64,000 bases of DNA from Hymenobacter nitidus (GTDB lineage: Bacteria; Bacteroidota; Bacteroidia; Cytophagales; Hymenobacteraceae). The notes below the pieces were generated by a model, which saw nothing but the letters and a program-made list of their open reading frames with translations, did no database searches and was not told where the DNA came from. Position numbers and translations under genes: made by a program. The stretch covers positions 186,001-250,000 of the forward strand of contig NZ_JAJADQ010000005.1 of assembly GCF_020447315.1 (NCBI RefSeq), written 5' to 3'. Shown here piece after piece: positions 47,037-56,091 of this stretch. Position 1 is the stretch's first letter. Every line of letters starts with the position of its first letter.

Positions 47037-47087
47037 AAAAGCCGCGCATCGATAACCAATGATTCTGGTTATCAATACGCGGCTTTT
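47037..47087 (-). terminator. Terminator of the hexosaminidase gene
   Basis: Arms AAAAGCCGCG / CGCGGCTTTT (47037-47046 and 47078-47087) plus an inner GATAACCA / TGGTTATC stem, 66 bases past the stop. Long two-part hairpin with T-run on the minus strand. Confidence 0.8.
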
Positions 47088-47152
47088 GCGCTGGCAGCAC
47101 CGCTGTAAATGCGTATTCCGTGGTGCAGCTAGGCCGCGCTGCTGGCTGGCGG

Positions 47153-49243
47153 CTACAGCGTAAGCAGCTTGCGCATGTGGGTAACCACGGCCAGCTCGGC
47201 CTGTCCGGCGGGGGCTTTGGCGGCGTCGAGCTGCTTGAGGGCGGTGGCCTGCCAGGTGGCGGATGGAGCTTTGCCTTTCTCCAGCATCTGCAGGCGTTCC
47301 AGGCCCAGAGCCGAAATCAGGCGCAGCTGGGTGGATAGCGGCGCGTACTCCCACAGGCTCGAGCCCTGGAGCAGGAGCGGCTGCAGGCGCTGGTCGTTGG
47401 CTTGCCAGGTACGCAGCTGAGCGTTCAGGAAGGACAGCAGGGCCTTCGAACTGGCGCCCTTGAACCGCTCGGTGGCCGGCGCCATTTTCAGATACTCCAC
47501 CAGCCCGTCCACGGCCACCCCAAACTGCCGGGCTGCTTCCGACTCCGCCGGGGCCGCATCCACCAAACGGGTAAGCGGCGTGCTGGGCGTGTAGGTGAAG
47601 CCCTGAAAGTGACGCTTATACTCCTTCACGGGCTCTACCACGCCGGCCAGAGTACGCAGCGCGGCTACGTCGCGGCCCCCGGCCAGGTTGGTGAGCAGCA
47701 TTTCCGGCACCTTGCGATGCTGCAGGCCCAGGGTTTCCAGCTCACTCGAAACCAGCGCCAGCCGCCGGTACATATCCGGCACGTCGCGCACGTAGGGCGC
47801 CGACCACAGCCGCTCGGCCACGGCGGCGGCCCGGGGCCAGATGCGGCTTTCAATAATAACGCTGTCCGCGAATTCGGCCCACATGGTAGCCTCCCCACCC
47901 AGAATCAGGCCCTTTTGGCTGGCGGTCAGGGGGGCGTCGGCCGGTAGCGGGTCGTTGAGGTAGTAGGTGGCGGCCGAGTAGTTCAAATCGAGGTAGTAGC
48001 CATTGGACAGCAGGGCGGCGTGGCCCTGCTTGGCTGCATCATACAGGCCCTTGCGGCCCCGCCAGCTCTGAATTACGGCGTCTTCGGGCAGGCCGGGGCC
48101 CAGAATTTCGTCCCAGCCCACCATCTTCTTGTGGTACTTGGTCACGAACTGGAGAATGCGCCGGTTGAAGTAGGTTTGCAGCCCGTGCTTGTCGAGCTGG
48201 CCGTTGGCTTTCAGAAAGCCGTTTTCCTTCGACCAGGCCATAATGCGCGGGCTGCGCCGCCACTGGCGCCCGTCGTTTTCGTCGCCCCCGATGTGGAAAT
48301 AAGGGTCGGGAAACAAGGGCGTCATCTCGGCCAGCATCTTATCGATAAGCTGGTAGGTGGTTTCCTTAGTAGGGTCCAGGGCAATGTTGAGCGTGCGCCA
48401 GGTCTGGGCCGGGCCGTAGGTCGAGTCGATGGAGGCCAGCTCGGGGTAGGCCGCCATCCAGCTGGTGGTGTGGCCGGGCATGTCGAACTCGGGAATCACC
48501 CGAATCCCGTGCTGGGCGGCGTACCGGACCACCTCGCGCACCTGGGCCTGGGTGTAGTACTGGCCGCCCACCTGGTGCAGGCGGGGCAGCACTTTGCTTT
48601 CCACCCGGAAGGCCTGGTCGTCGCTCAGGTGCCAGTGCAGCACGTTGAGCTTCACGGCGGCCATGGCATCGAGGTTGCGCTTGATAACGGCCACGGGCAT
48701 GAAGTGGCGGGCCGCGTCGATAAGCAGCCCGCGCCACTTGAAGCGCGGCGAATCGGCAATATCCACTTCGGCAAAGCTGTACTCCTTTTTCTCAGTGCTC
48801 AACAGCTGCCGCAGGGTGGCCAGGCCCCGCAGGATGCCCAGGTGCGTATTGGCCGACAGCGAAATGCCCATCGGCGTCACGCGCAGGCTGTACATTTCCT
48901 CATCGAGCAGGGCCAGGTCGCCGAGGCGGCCGTAGTAAATCGTCAGGTCGGCGGCCCCGGAACCGACGAATTCGGTGCTCAGGCGCTTATTGTTGGTTTG
49001 CTGACCCAGCCAGGTGCCAAACTGGGTGAGGCTGGGGCGCAGGGCCGAGTCGGCTTTGGGGCCCTGCAGCTGCACGCGCCAGTGGCCTTTGAGCACAAAG
49101 CGGCTGCTGCCCCACTGCGCCATCGAGGGCACCGGCAGGAGGGCCCGCGTGTCCGTTACCGGGTTTTGCGCCCCAAGCTGAGTAGTGAAGCCAAGCAGTA
49201 GCAAGAGCAGGAAAAAGCGGGACAGGCTGGAACGAACCGACAT
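47153..49243 (-). CDS. Beta-N-acetylhexosaminidase (GH20)
   Basis: 696 residues, exported (signal peptide MSVRSSLSRFFLLLLLLGFT, ending QLGAQ). A GH20b-like N-terminal domain (about 35-155) precedes the TIM barrel, which begins at FKWRGLLIDAARHFMPV. HWHLSDDQAFR (about 203-213) follows, and the catalytic Asp-Glu pair lies in HIGGDENDG (about 317-325). It removes terminal GlcNAc/GalNAc from glycans or chitin fragments in the periplasm or at the surface. The C-terminal ~170 residues are a helical extension. Isolated gene with no sugar-utilisation cluster around it. A near-consensus TACCTTTA box lies about 25 bases upstream. Confidence 0.95.
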   Translation of the reverse strand: MSVRSSLSRFFLLLLLLGFTTQLGAQNPVTDTRALLPVPSMAQWGSSRFVLKGHWRVQLQGPKADSALRPSLTQFGTWLGQQTNNKRLSTEFVGSGAADLTIYYGRLGDLALLDEEMYSLRVTPMGISLSANTHLGILRGLATLRQLLSTEKKEYSFAEVDIADSPRFKWRGLLIDAARHFMPVAVIKRNLDAMAAVKLNVLHWHLSDDQAFRVESKVLPRLHQVGGQYYTQAQVREVVRYAAQHGIRVIPEFDMPGHTTSWMAAYPELASIDSTYGPAQTWRTLNIALDPTKETTYQLIDKMLAEMTPLFPDPYFHIGGDENDGRQWRRSPRIMAWSKENGFLKANGQLDKHGLQTYFNRRILQFVTKYHKKMVGWDEILGPGLPEDAVIQSWRGRKGLYDAAKQGHAALLSNGYYLDLNYSAATYYLNDPLPADAPLTASQKGLILGGEATMWAEFADSVIIESRIWPRAAAVAERLWSAPYVRDVPDMYRRLALVSSELETLGLQHRKVPEMLLTNLAGGRDVAALRTLAGVVEPVKEYKRHFQGFTYTPSTPLTRLVDAAPAESEAARQFGVAVDGLVEYLKMAPATERFKGASSKALLSFLNAQLRTWQANDQRLQPLLLQGSSLWEYAPLSTQLRLISALGLERLQMLEKGKAPSATWQATALKQLDAAKAPAGQAELAVVTHMRKLLTL

Positions 49244-49382
49244 AGGGAATCAGACTAGGAGGGAGGCTAAAGGTAAGCAACGACCGGGCCCGAATAGCCG
49301 AAAACCGCCGGGTATCCTTAATTTGGAGCTTCTAACGGCCGTTTGGGCCGGCTTTTTACGAGTAGCCGCTTCTATTCCTTCT

Positions 49383-51179
49383 ATGAAATCTCCTTCCCGA
49401 ATAGCATGGCTGCTGAGCATTGGTTTGATGCTGTGGGTTTCGTTCTATCTGGCACCGGTGCGGCGGGAAGGCGTCCGCATCATCGTTTCCGACAGTGCCG
49501 GCTACTACCTCTACCTGCCGGCCGCCCTCGTGCACCACGACCTGCTACAGTTGCGCTTCCGCGACGAAATGGTGGCCAAATACCATCCCACGCCGCGCTT
49601 CGAGCATGCCACCCGGGATACGGTCAGCCAGAACTTCGTGCTGAAGTATTCTTCCGGGCTGGCCTTGCAGGAGCTGCCGTTCTTTCTGGTGGCCCACGCC
49701 CTGGCCGAGCCGCTGGGTTACCCCGCCGATGGATATTCGCAGCCGTATCAGTGGGCTATTCTGCTGGCCAGCTTACTGGTGGCAGTACTTAGCTTGTGGC
49801 TGGTGCGGCGGGCGTTGCTGCCCCGGTTTGGGGAGTGGCCTACTGCTCTCACCCTGCTGATTCTGGTGCTGGGCACCAACTATCTGAACTACAGTGCCGG
49901 CCAGGGAGCTATGACGCACAACTGGTTGTTTGGCTGGTACGCGGTGCTGCTGCTGCTCACGCCCAGCTTCTACGCCCGGCCCACGCTGGGCAAAGCCCTG
50001 GGAATCGGGGCTACGGTGGGCCTGATGACCCTGACGCGCCCCACCGATATTCTGGCCGTGCTACTGCCGCTGCTGTGGGGGCTGCGCTTCAGCCGGGCTG
50101 CCTTGGCGGAGCGGCTAAGCTTCTGGCGCCGGCACGCGGGCCTGCTGCTGGCCGCCGCACTGGCCGGCGCGGCGCTGGTCAGCATTCAGCTGTTTTACTG
50201 GCACTACGCCACCGGCTCCTGGCTGTATTACAGCTACGGCAACGAAGGCTTCAACTGGCTGCGGCCCCATTTGTGGGAGGGTATCTTCAGCTTCCGGAGC
50301 GGCTGGCTGCTGTATTCGCCGCTGCTGCTCACGGCGCTGGTGGGCTTCGGACCCTTGCGGCGCCAGCAGCCGGCCGCTTTCTGGCCCATGCTGATCTACC
50401 TCCTCCTGTTTCTCTACGTCACCTTCGCCTGGGAGCAGTGGACCTACGGCGGGGCGCTGGGCCAGCGGGCCATGGTGCAAAGCTATGCCGTGCTGGCCTG
50501 GCCCATGGCGGCGGCCCTGGCCTGGCTGCTGGCCCGGCCGCGCTGGGCGGCAGCCTACGGTGTGCTGGCGGTAGTGGGCTGCTACTACGGCCTCTGGCTC
50601 ACGGTGCAGGCCGCAGGCGGTGGTCTGCTGGCGGCCGGCGACATGACCCGCACCTACCTCTGGCGTATTCTGTTCCGCTACGAAGTGCCCTCCGAAACCC
50701 GCCTGCTGCTCGACAGCAATTCGGAGTTTACCGGCACGCCCGTGAAGCAGCGCGTGCTGTGGCAGCAGGATTTTGAGCAGGAAAAAACCGGCCTGTGCGG
50801 TACTTCCGCCCTGCAGGGCCGCTGCTCGCTGGCCCTCGACTCGCTGCACCCGCAAAGCACGGAGTACGTACTGCCCGCCCGCCCCGGCGACTTCCAGTGG
50901 GTGCGGGCCTCGGCCCTGGCCCGGGCAAACAGCACGGAATGGGACATGCCGCGCATGACGCAGTACGTGGTGCGGTTCCGGCGCGGTACCGAAGTCGTGA
51001 AGGCGCGCACCGTGCGGCTGCAGCGGGCCCTGGAAGGCGGCTGGCCCCGGGAGCTGCACTTCGATATGCGCCCACCCCGTGAGGACTTCGACAACGTTTC
51101 CGTCGTGTTTCTCTACTATGGCACCCAGGCCGGCCTGCTGCTCGACAATGCCAAGCTCACCGTGTTCGACGAGCAGTAA
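49383..51179 (+). CDS. Polytopic membrane protein, GT-C glycosyltransferase-like
   Basis: 598 residues from ATG 49383; the open frame extends upstream but through the neighbouring promoter region. First helix at about 8-27, then an extracytoplasmic loop with SDSAGYYLYLPAALVHHD (about 38-55). An acidic residue in this first loop is typical of GT-C enzymes that use lipid-linked sugars. About eight to ten helices follow to about 445. The C-terminal ~150 residues (about 450-598) are a soluble beta-rich domain. Donor and acceptor unknown. Divergent from the hexosaminidase gene and convergent with the DUF58 gene, only 8 bases from its stop. Confidence 0.7.
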   Translation: MKSPSRIAWLLSIGLMLWVSFYLAPVRREGVRIIVSDSAGYYLYLPAALVHHDLLQLRFRDEMVAKYHPTPRFEHATRDTVSQNFVLKYSSGLALQELPFFLVAHALAEPLGYPADGYSQPYQWAILLASLLVAVLSLWLVRRALLPRFGEWPTALTLLILVLGTNYLNYSAGQGAMTHNWLFGWYAVLLLLTPSFYARPTLGKALGIGATVGLMTLTRPTDILAVLLPLLWGLRFSRAALAERLSFWRRHAGLLLAAALAGAALVSIQLFYWHYATGSWLYYSYGNEGFNWLRPHLWEGIFSFRSGWLLYSPLLLTALVGFGPLRRQQPAAFWPMLIYLLLFLYVTFAWEQWTYGGALGQRAMVQSYAVLAWPMAAALAWLLARPRWAAAYGVLAVVGCYYGLWLTVQAAGGGLLAAGDMTRTYLWRILFRYEVPSETRLLLDSNSEFTGTPVKQRVLWQQDFEQEKTGLCGTSALQGRCSLALDSLHPQSTEYVLPARPGDFQWVRASALARANSTEWDMPRMTQYVVRFRRGTEVVKARTVRLQRALEGGWPRELHFDMRPPREDFDNVSVVFLYYGTQAGLLLDNAKLTVFDEQ

Positions 51180-51187
51180 GCATGGAG

Positions 51188-52570
51188 CTAGATTAAGCCC
51201 CGCGACTTGAATTCCAGGTAACGGTTGATGGTGTTGACCGTCAGCTGCTGGGGTGGTGTGAGGAGGCTGTGAATACCGTAGCGCTGCAGTTCGCGCACAA
51301 TCTGCCGCTTTTCCTGCATGAATTTCTCGGCAATGGTCTGGTTGTATACCTCGTCGGTAGTGGTGGCCGGCTGGTCGAGGTAGTGCTGCAGCTCGGTGTT
51401 TTCGAAGAACACGACCAGCAGCAAATGGTCTTTGGCCAGGCGGCGCAGGTAGGGCAGCTGACGTTGCAGACCGTTGAGGGTTTCGAAGTTGGTGAACAGG
51501 ATCAGCAGGCTGCGCTGCCGGATCTTGGCTTTTACGTTGGTGTAGAGCAGCTCAAAATCGGTTTCCAGATATTTTGTGCGCTGCTTGTAGAGCACCTCCA
51601 GCATCTTCTGCATGTGGCCCGTGCGCCGCTCGGCCGGTACCACGGCGCTCAGCCGGTCGGCGAAGGTGATGAGGCCGGCCTTGTCGTGCTTGAGCAACGC
51701 AATATTGCTGACGACCAGCGTGGCATTGATGGCATAATCCAGCAGACTCAGCCCCTCAAACGGCATGCGCATCACCCGGCCCTTGTCGATCAGGCAGTAC
51801 ACTTGCTGGGCGCGCTCATCCTGGTAGTGGTTTACCACCAGCGCCTCGGCGCCGGTACCGGCCCGGCGGGCGGTGGCTTTCCAGTTGATGTTGCGCGGGT
51901 CGTCGCCGGCCACGTAGGGCCTGATTTGCTCGAACTCCAGGCTTTGCCCCACCCGGCGGATGCGCTTTACGCCCACTTCCGTCAGCCGGTTGCTGATGGC
52001 CAGCAGCTCGTACTGGCGCATCTGCAGAAACGAGGGGTACACCGGTACGGTATGCTCCTGCCCGAAGCGGAAGCGCCGCTGTACCAGCCCCAGCTGCGAG
52101 CTGACAAACACGTTCAGGGCCCCAAACTGGTACTCGCCCCGCTTCACCGGCCGCAGCTGATAGTGAATAACAGTGGTTTGGCCAGTGGGCAAATGGGCGC
52201 GAAACAGCAGGTCGCGCCGCTGTAACTGGGGCGGAATCTCGTCAATGGTTTCCGTGCTGACCGGAAAGCGGTAATGGTTTTCCAGGTAGATGGCCACCTC
52301 GTTGTCGCTGCCGTTGGCCAGCTTATCGCCCAGCACGCGGCGGGCAAACACGCCGCCGCTGCCCCCGCGGGTAGGGGCGTACAGCAGCACCAGGTCGGCC
52401 AGGGTAAGGGCCAGCAGCAGGCCGGCCGCCAGCTGCATCAGCACCAAAAGTCCGGGTAGGAAAAACGCCACCACCAGGCCCGCCACCACGGCCGTGAGCA
52501 GAAGAAAGAAGCGCTGGGTCAGAAATAAAGCCTTCAAAGCAGGAGAAATAGAGGCGGGCCGTTCAAGCAA
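51188..52570 (-). CDS. DUF58 domain protein
   Basis: About 460 residues; starts with TTG 52570 or TTG 52537, no ATG nearby. Two N-terminal membrane helices (about 17-60) are followed by a beta region and the DUF58 motif GDDPRNINWKATARRAG (about 220-236). A von Willebrand A-like fold with VYCLIDKGRVM and ITFADRLSAV comes next. DUF58 proteins work with MoxR-type AAA ATPases, here encoded directly upstream (30-base gap), in assembly or folding of cell-surface or other complexes. Confidence 0.92.
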   Translation of the reverse strand: MLERPASISPALKALFLTQRFFLLLTAVVAGLVVAFFLPGLLVLMQLAAGLLLALTLADLVLLYAPTRGGSGGVFARRVLGDKLANGSDNEVAIYLENHYRFPVSTETIDEIPPQLQRRDLLFRAHLPTGQTTVIHYQLRPVKRGEYQFGALNVFVSSQLGLVQRRFRFGQEHTVPVYPSFLQMRQYELLAISNRLTEVGVKRIRRVGQSLEFEQIRPYVAGDDPRNINWKATARRAGTGAEALVVNHYQDERAQQVYCLIDKGRVMRMPFEGLSLLDYAINATLVVSNIALLKHDKAGLITFADRLSAVVPAERRTGHMQKMLEVLYKQRTKYLETDFELLYTNVKAKIRQRSLLILFTNFETLNGLQRQLPYLRRLAKDHLLLVVFFENTELQHYLDQPATTTDEVYNQTIAEKFMQEKRQIVRELQRYGIHSLLTPPQQLTVNTINRYLEFKSRGLI

Positions 52571-52599
52571 AAAGTCGGGGACGTGGGGGCCGGCGGCCG

Positions 52600-53640
52600 T
52601 TAGCGGGGCACCTCTATCTGCTGCATAATCTGCTGCACGATGTCATCCGGCGTCTGGCCTTCCATTTCCCGCTCCGGCGTGAGCAGAATGCGGTGGCGCA
52701 GCACGTGCGGGGCCAGATACTGCACATCCTCCGGCGTCACAAAGTCGCGGCCCCGCAGGGCGGCCAGGGCTTTGGCACCGTTGAGCAGCGCCAGCGACGC
52801 CCGGGGAGAAGCGCCCAGGTACAGGCCTTTGTGGGCGCGGGTCTGACCCACGAGGCGGGCAATGTAGTCGAGCAGGTGAGGCTCGACGTGCTGCCGCCGC
52901 ACTTGTTGGCGCAGTTCCCGCAGCGTTTCGGCCGACAGTACCGCCTGCACGCTTTCCAGCGCCGCGCTGCCCAGCCCGGCGTGGTGCCCCTGCAGAATGG
53001 TCACTTCTTCCTCCAGCGTAGGGTAGCCTACGTGCAGCTTGAACAGGAACCGGTCGAGCTGGGCTTCGGGCAGGCGGTAGGTGCCTTCCTGCTCAATCGG
53101 GTTCTGGGTGGCCAGCACCACAAACGGGTCGGCCATGGCGTAGCGCGTGCCGTTCTGGGTTATCTGTCGCTCCTCCATCACCTCAAACAGCGCCGACTGC
53201 GTTTTGGCCGGGGCCCGGTTGATTTCGTCAATCAGCACGATGCTGGCGAAGATGGGGCCGGGCCGAAACTCGAATTCCGACTTGTTGGGCAAAAATACCG
53301 CCGTGCCCAGCACATCTGAGGGCATCAGGTCGGGGGTGAACTGCAGGCGGCTGAACGGCACGGACAAGGTGCGGGCCAGCAGCTTGGCCGTGAGCGTTTT
53401 GGCAACGCCCGGCACGCCTTCCAGCAGCACGTGCCCATCGGCCAGAATGGCCGTGAGCAGCAGTTCGGCCAGTGCCTGCTGGCCCACGATAATCTTGCTT
53501 AGCTCCCGGCGAATGGCCTCCGCGTGCTGGCTTAAGTGGCTTAAATCAGTGCGGGGCGCAAAGGCGGTGTCCTCGGAAACGGTAGTAGGAGCAAACGGCT
53601 CGTTGCCGGAGGACGCGGGAAGAGGTGAAGTATTTTCCAT
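52600..53640 (-). CDS. MoxR family AAA+ ATPase
   Basis: 346 residues. Walker A GVPGVAKTLTAKLL (about 77-90), Walker B SIVLIDEINRAPAKTQ (about 132-147), sensor region VLATQNPIEQEGTYRLPEAQLDRF (about 175-198), and a C-terminal lid with GASPRASLALLNGAKALA. Predicted chaperone-like ATPase that acts with the DUF58 protein. First gene of a two-gene unit separated from the DUF4350 gene by an AT-rich gap containing a -7 promoter box. Confidence 0.95.
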   Translation of the reverse strand: MENTSPLPASSGNEPFAPTTVSEDTAFAPRTDLSHLSQHAEAIRRELSKIIVGQQALAELLLTAILADGHVLLEGVPGVAKTLTAKLLARTLSVPFSRLQFTPDLMPSDVLGTAVFLPNKSEFEFRPGPIFASIVLIDEINRAPAKTQSALFEVMEERQITQNGTRYAMADPFVVLATQNPIEQEGTYRLPEAQLDRFLFKLHVGYPTLEEEVTILQGHHAGLGSAALESVQAVLSAETLRELRQQVRRQHVEPHLLDYIARLVGQTRAHKGLYLGASPRASLALLNGAKALAALRGRDFVTPEDVQYLAPHVLRHRILLTPEREMEGQTPDDIVQQIMQQIEVPR

Positions 53641-53805
53641 CAGGAATTAAAGAAGAAAGCTGCGGCGGATGATAGAGAAGGACAAGGAAATTATTTAATT
53701 AGTCTTTCTATATGGATGTGAATTATAGTGTTTTAATACGCATGGGATATGCATCGGAATAGTTATAAAAAGGTATAATGCAAATTTAAGGCATAGTGCA
53801 ATTGT
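53641..53805. promoter_or_regulatory. AT-rich gap upstream of moxR with -7 box
   Basis: 165 bases with clearly lower GC than the flanking genes. On the minus strand 53781-53788 reads TAAATTTG, a perfect -7 element about 140 bases before the MoxR ATG. This gives a long leader. No coding frame or hairpin of note. Confidence 0.45.
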
Positions 53806-55236
53806 CTATTTAGCGGCGTTACGGAAGTCGTTTAGCGTCTTATTCAGCAGCAGCAGGTCAGCGTCCGAAACCTGATTTGCTGTACGAATCATATTGATGC
53901 GGCGCACCATCTGCTCCACGGCAGCAACCGGCAGGCCTACTTTGCTGGCCAGCCTCTCGCGGGTTGCCAGCTCGTTCAAATCCAGGCTGGGCTCGTGCAG
54001 GTGGGTGCGCAGAAACTCCAGAAACAGCCCGATTTTCTTTTCCGCAATAAGGGCATGATTGCCATCCTGCCGGTAGAGGCTAGCCACCGTGCGCGTGAAA
54101 AGCAGCGTTGTATTAGGCAAAGGCGGCAGAACCGGAATGATGCGCTGACGGCGCTTGGCTTCAAATAGCCCAAACAGCACCATGCCCACCAGGCCCAGGT
54201 AGAGGGCCCGCCGCAGGGCATCGTGGGCCAGCAGCACCCGCAGCAACGACTGCTCGCCCTGGCGGCCCTGCTTCTGGTATTCGTCCCACCACACGGGCCG
54301 GCCCACGGGCAAGTAGGAAAGCGCCGCAAAGGCAAAAGGACTAGTAGCGGGTCGCAGCACGTAATAGTTGGTGAAAACCAGCGGCACCGAGCACAGGTAC
54401 AGCTGCCCCAGGCCGTGCGGAATGCGGATCAGGACGGCGCGGCCCTGCTCATCGGTGGCCAGAGTAGTAGCCCGCAGGCTGCTGTCGGGCACCAGGCGGT
54501 AGGCGGCGCCTGAGGCAGGGAGGCGGAAGGCCCGGCCCGCCGCCCGGGCCAGTCCCGCATTGGTGAGCAGCAGCCGAACGGAGTCGGGCGAGGACGAGCC
54601 GGTGACACTGCCGGGCCGCTGAAACCGCACTGGCAGCGGCTTGGCGCGAAACCCGAGCGTGTCGGCAAAGCGGGCGTCGAACTGTTCGGCGGCAATAAAC
54701 ACGTCGTTGCCGCGGGCTACGTGGCGCAGCAGGGCCCGGGTATCCGCCTGGCTCAGCGAAAAATCGTCGTTGACAAACAGATAGGAGCCCTTGGCGTAAT
54801 CAGAGGCCGCCAGTCCTTCCGCATAGTCGCCTTCAACCGTCTGGCTGGAGTCGGCGCCGTCGGGAACGGCAGGCTCGGCCGCCAATTCCTCCATTTGGGC
54901 CAATGAATCGGCTTCGGCTACATAGGCCGTATCAGCTAGGGCTGCCGCCGAGTCTTGCTCCTGCTCCAGATACACCTGGTCGTCTTCGGTCGGTGCGGCT
55001 TCATCCTCGCCTTCCAGTTGGCTATAGATGGGCAGCCGGATGGCGCGCACGTCGCGGGCGGGCACGCCCAGCACATCGGGCAGCACCTGGTAGAGTACGT
55101 AGGTGCCGTAGGGAATCTTGTCGTTGCTTTCGAAGGTGGGGCGCCAGTCCAGGGGCTTGGGGCGGTAATATTCCACGGCCACGTAGCCGCCGAAGAGCAG
55201 CAGCAGGCCGAGCAAATACCAGCGGAACGTCGTCAT
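53806..55236 (-). CDS. DUF4350 domain membrane protein
   Basis: 476 residues from ATG 55236 (MTTFRWYLLGLLLLFGGYVA). N-terminal membrane helix, then a DUF4350-type extracytoplasmic domain interrupted by an acidic low-complexity insertion (about 75-145, rich in E, D and A). FVNDDFSLSQADTRALLRHVARGNDVFIAAEQF follows at about 155-187. A second helix (about 350-370) is followed by a cytoplasmic C-terminal part. The family is found beside MoxR/DUF58 genes and its role is unknown. It ends 165 bases before moxR and starts 13 bases after the DUF4129 gene. Confidence 0.85.
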   Translation of the reverse strand: MTTFRWYLLGLLLLFGGYVAVEYYRPKPLDWRPTFESNDKIPYGTYVLYQVLPDVLGVPARDVRAIRLPIYSQLEGEDEAAPTEDDQVYLEQEQDSAAALADTAYVAEADSLAQMEELAAEPAVPDGADSSQTVEGDYAEGLAASDYAKGSYLFVNDDFSLSQADTRALLRHVARGNDVFIAAEQFDARFADTLGFRAKPLPVRFQRPGSVTGSSSPDSVRLLLTNAGLARAAGRAFRLPASGAAYRLVPDSSLRATTLATDEQGRAVLIRIPHGLGQLYLCSVPLVFTNYYVLRPATSPFAFAALSYLPVGRPVWWDEYQKQGRQGEQSLLRVLLAHDALRRALYLGLVGMVLFGLFEAKRRQRIIPVLPPLPNTTLLFTRTVASLYRQDGNHALIAEKKIGLFLEFLRTHLHEPSLDLNELATRERLASKVGLPVAAVEQMVRRINMIRTANQVSDADLLLLNKTLNDFRNAAK

Positions 55237-55249
55237 CGTGGAGGGAGTG

Positions 55250-56014
55250 CTAAGCCGCGCGGCGAGTAGTGGCAATCTGCCGTTGCAGGGTCAGGCGGGC
55301 GTCGCGGGCCAGGGTGTAATGGGCAGCCGACAAGTCGTTTTGCTCGCCGTACCACACGTATTCAAACTGCCGGGTAATTTCCTGAAAAGCCGGGCGCAGG
55401 CTGCCCGCCGTCAGCTCACGCAGGTAGTCGTGGTTGGTTTTCTCGGGCTGCCACCGAATCAGGCCGTGGTCGGTGAGCTGCTTGAGCACCGCCAGATACC
55501 CCAGACGCACGGCCAGGCGGTAGTTGCCGGCGGCTTCGGCTTGCGCCAGCAGAGTGTTGAAATCCAGGGAGTGAATATCCTCCGCGGCGGTGTCGTAGAG
55601 CAAGGGGCTGCGGCGCGGGGCGCGTCCGAAGGCGCGCGTCAGGTCGACCTGCAGCAGCTTGAGCACCACAAACACCAGCGCTACTACCAGGAAAGAGTAC
55701 ACGCCGTACTCCCACACTACTTGGCCGCTTTTGGTGGCCAGAAAATCGTCGAGCCAGCTCCAGAGCCGGGCCCAGAACCGGGACGGCCCGCTTTGCTCAC
55801 TTTTTACTTCCACATACTGAAACTCGCGCTGACTACGAAACTCGCGCAGCTGCCGGGCCGCCGGCTGCCGAAGCCGCACCCGGCTCGTGCGGTCGGTGGG
55901 CAGGGTGGGAGTCGGGTTGCTCACCCTGAGTGCGGGCTGGCCCACAGCCACGGGCCCAGTCGGCAGCAGGAGCAGACCACAAAAACACAGGCGCAACCAG
56001 AAACGCAAAAGCAC
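55250..56014 (-). CDS. DUF4129 domain membrane protein
   Basis: 254 residues with a GTG start at 56014. A signal or anchor helix (about 1-25) is followed by a periplasmic region (about 26-95), one membrane helix (about 98-120) and the DUF4129 domain: LAEAAGNYRLAVRLGYLAVLKQL-type helices, then HDYLRELT and FEYVWYGEQNDL. Cluster member between DUF4350 and a multi-helix protein. In other phyla DUF4129 is fused to transglutaminase-like proteins; here it stands alone. Confidence 0.85.
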   Translation of the reverse strand: MLLRFWLRLCFCGLLLLPTGPVAVGQPALRVSNPTPTLPTDRTSRVRLRQPAARQLREFRSQREFQYVEVKSEQSGPSRFWARLWSWLDDFLATKSGQVVWEYGVYSFLVVALVFVVLKLLQVDLTRAFGRAPRRSPLLYDTAAEDIHSLDFNTLLAQAEAAGNYRLAVRLGYLAVLKQLTDHGLIRWQPEKTNHDYLRELTAGSLRPAFQEITRQFEYVWYGEQNDLSAAHYTLARDARLTLQRQIATTRRAA

Positions 56015-56091
56015 TGATACGAAGGCAACAGGAGGTGAAACGGAACAGGAAGAAGGCCGACCGCCGGCTAAAACGGGCTCTGGCGGCGGGA

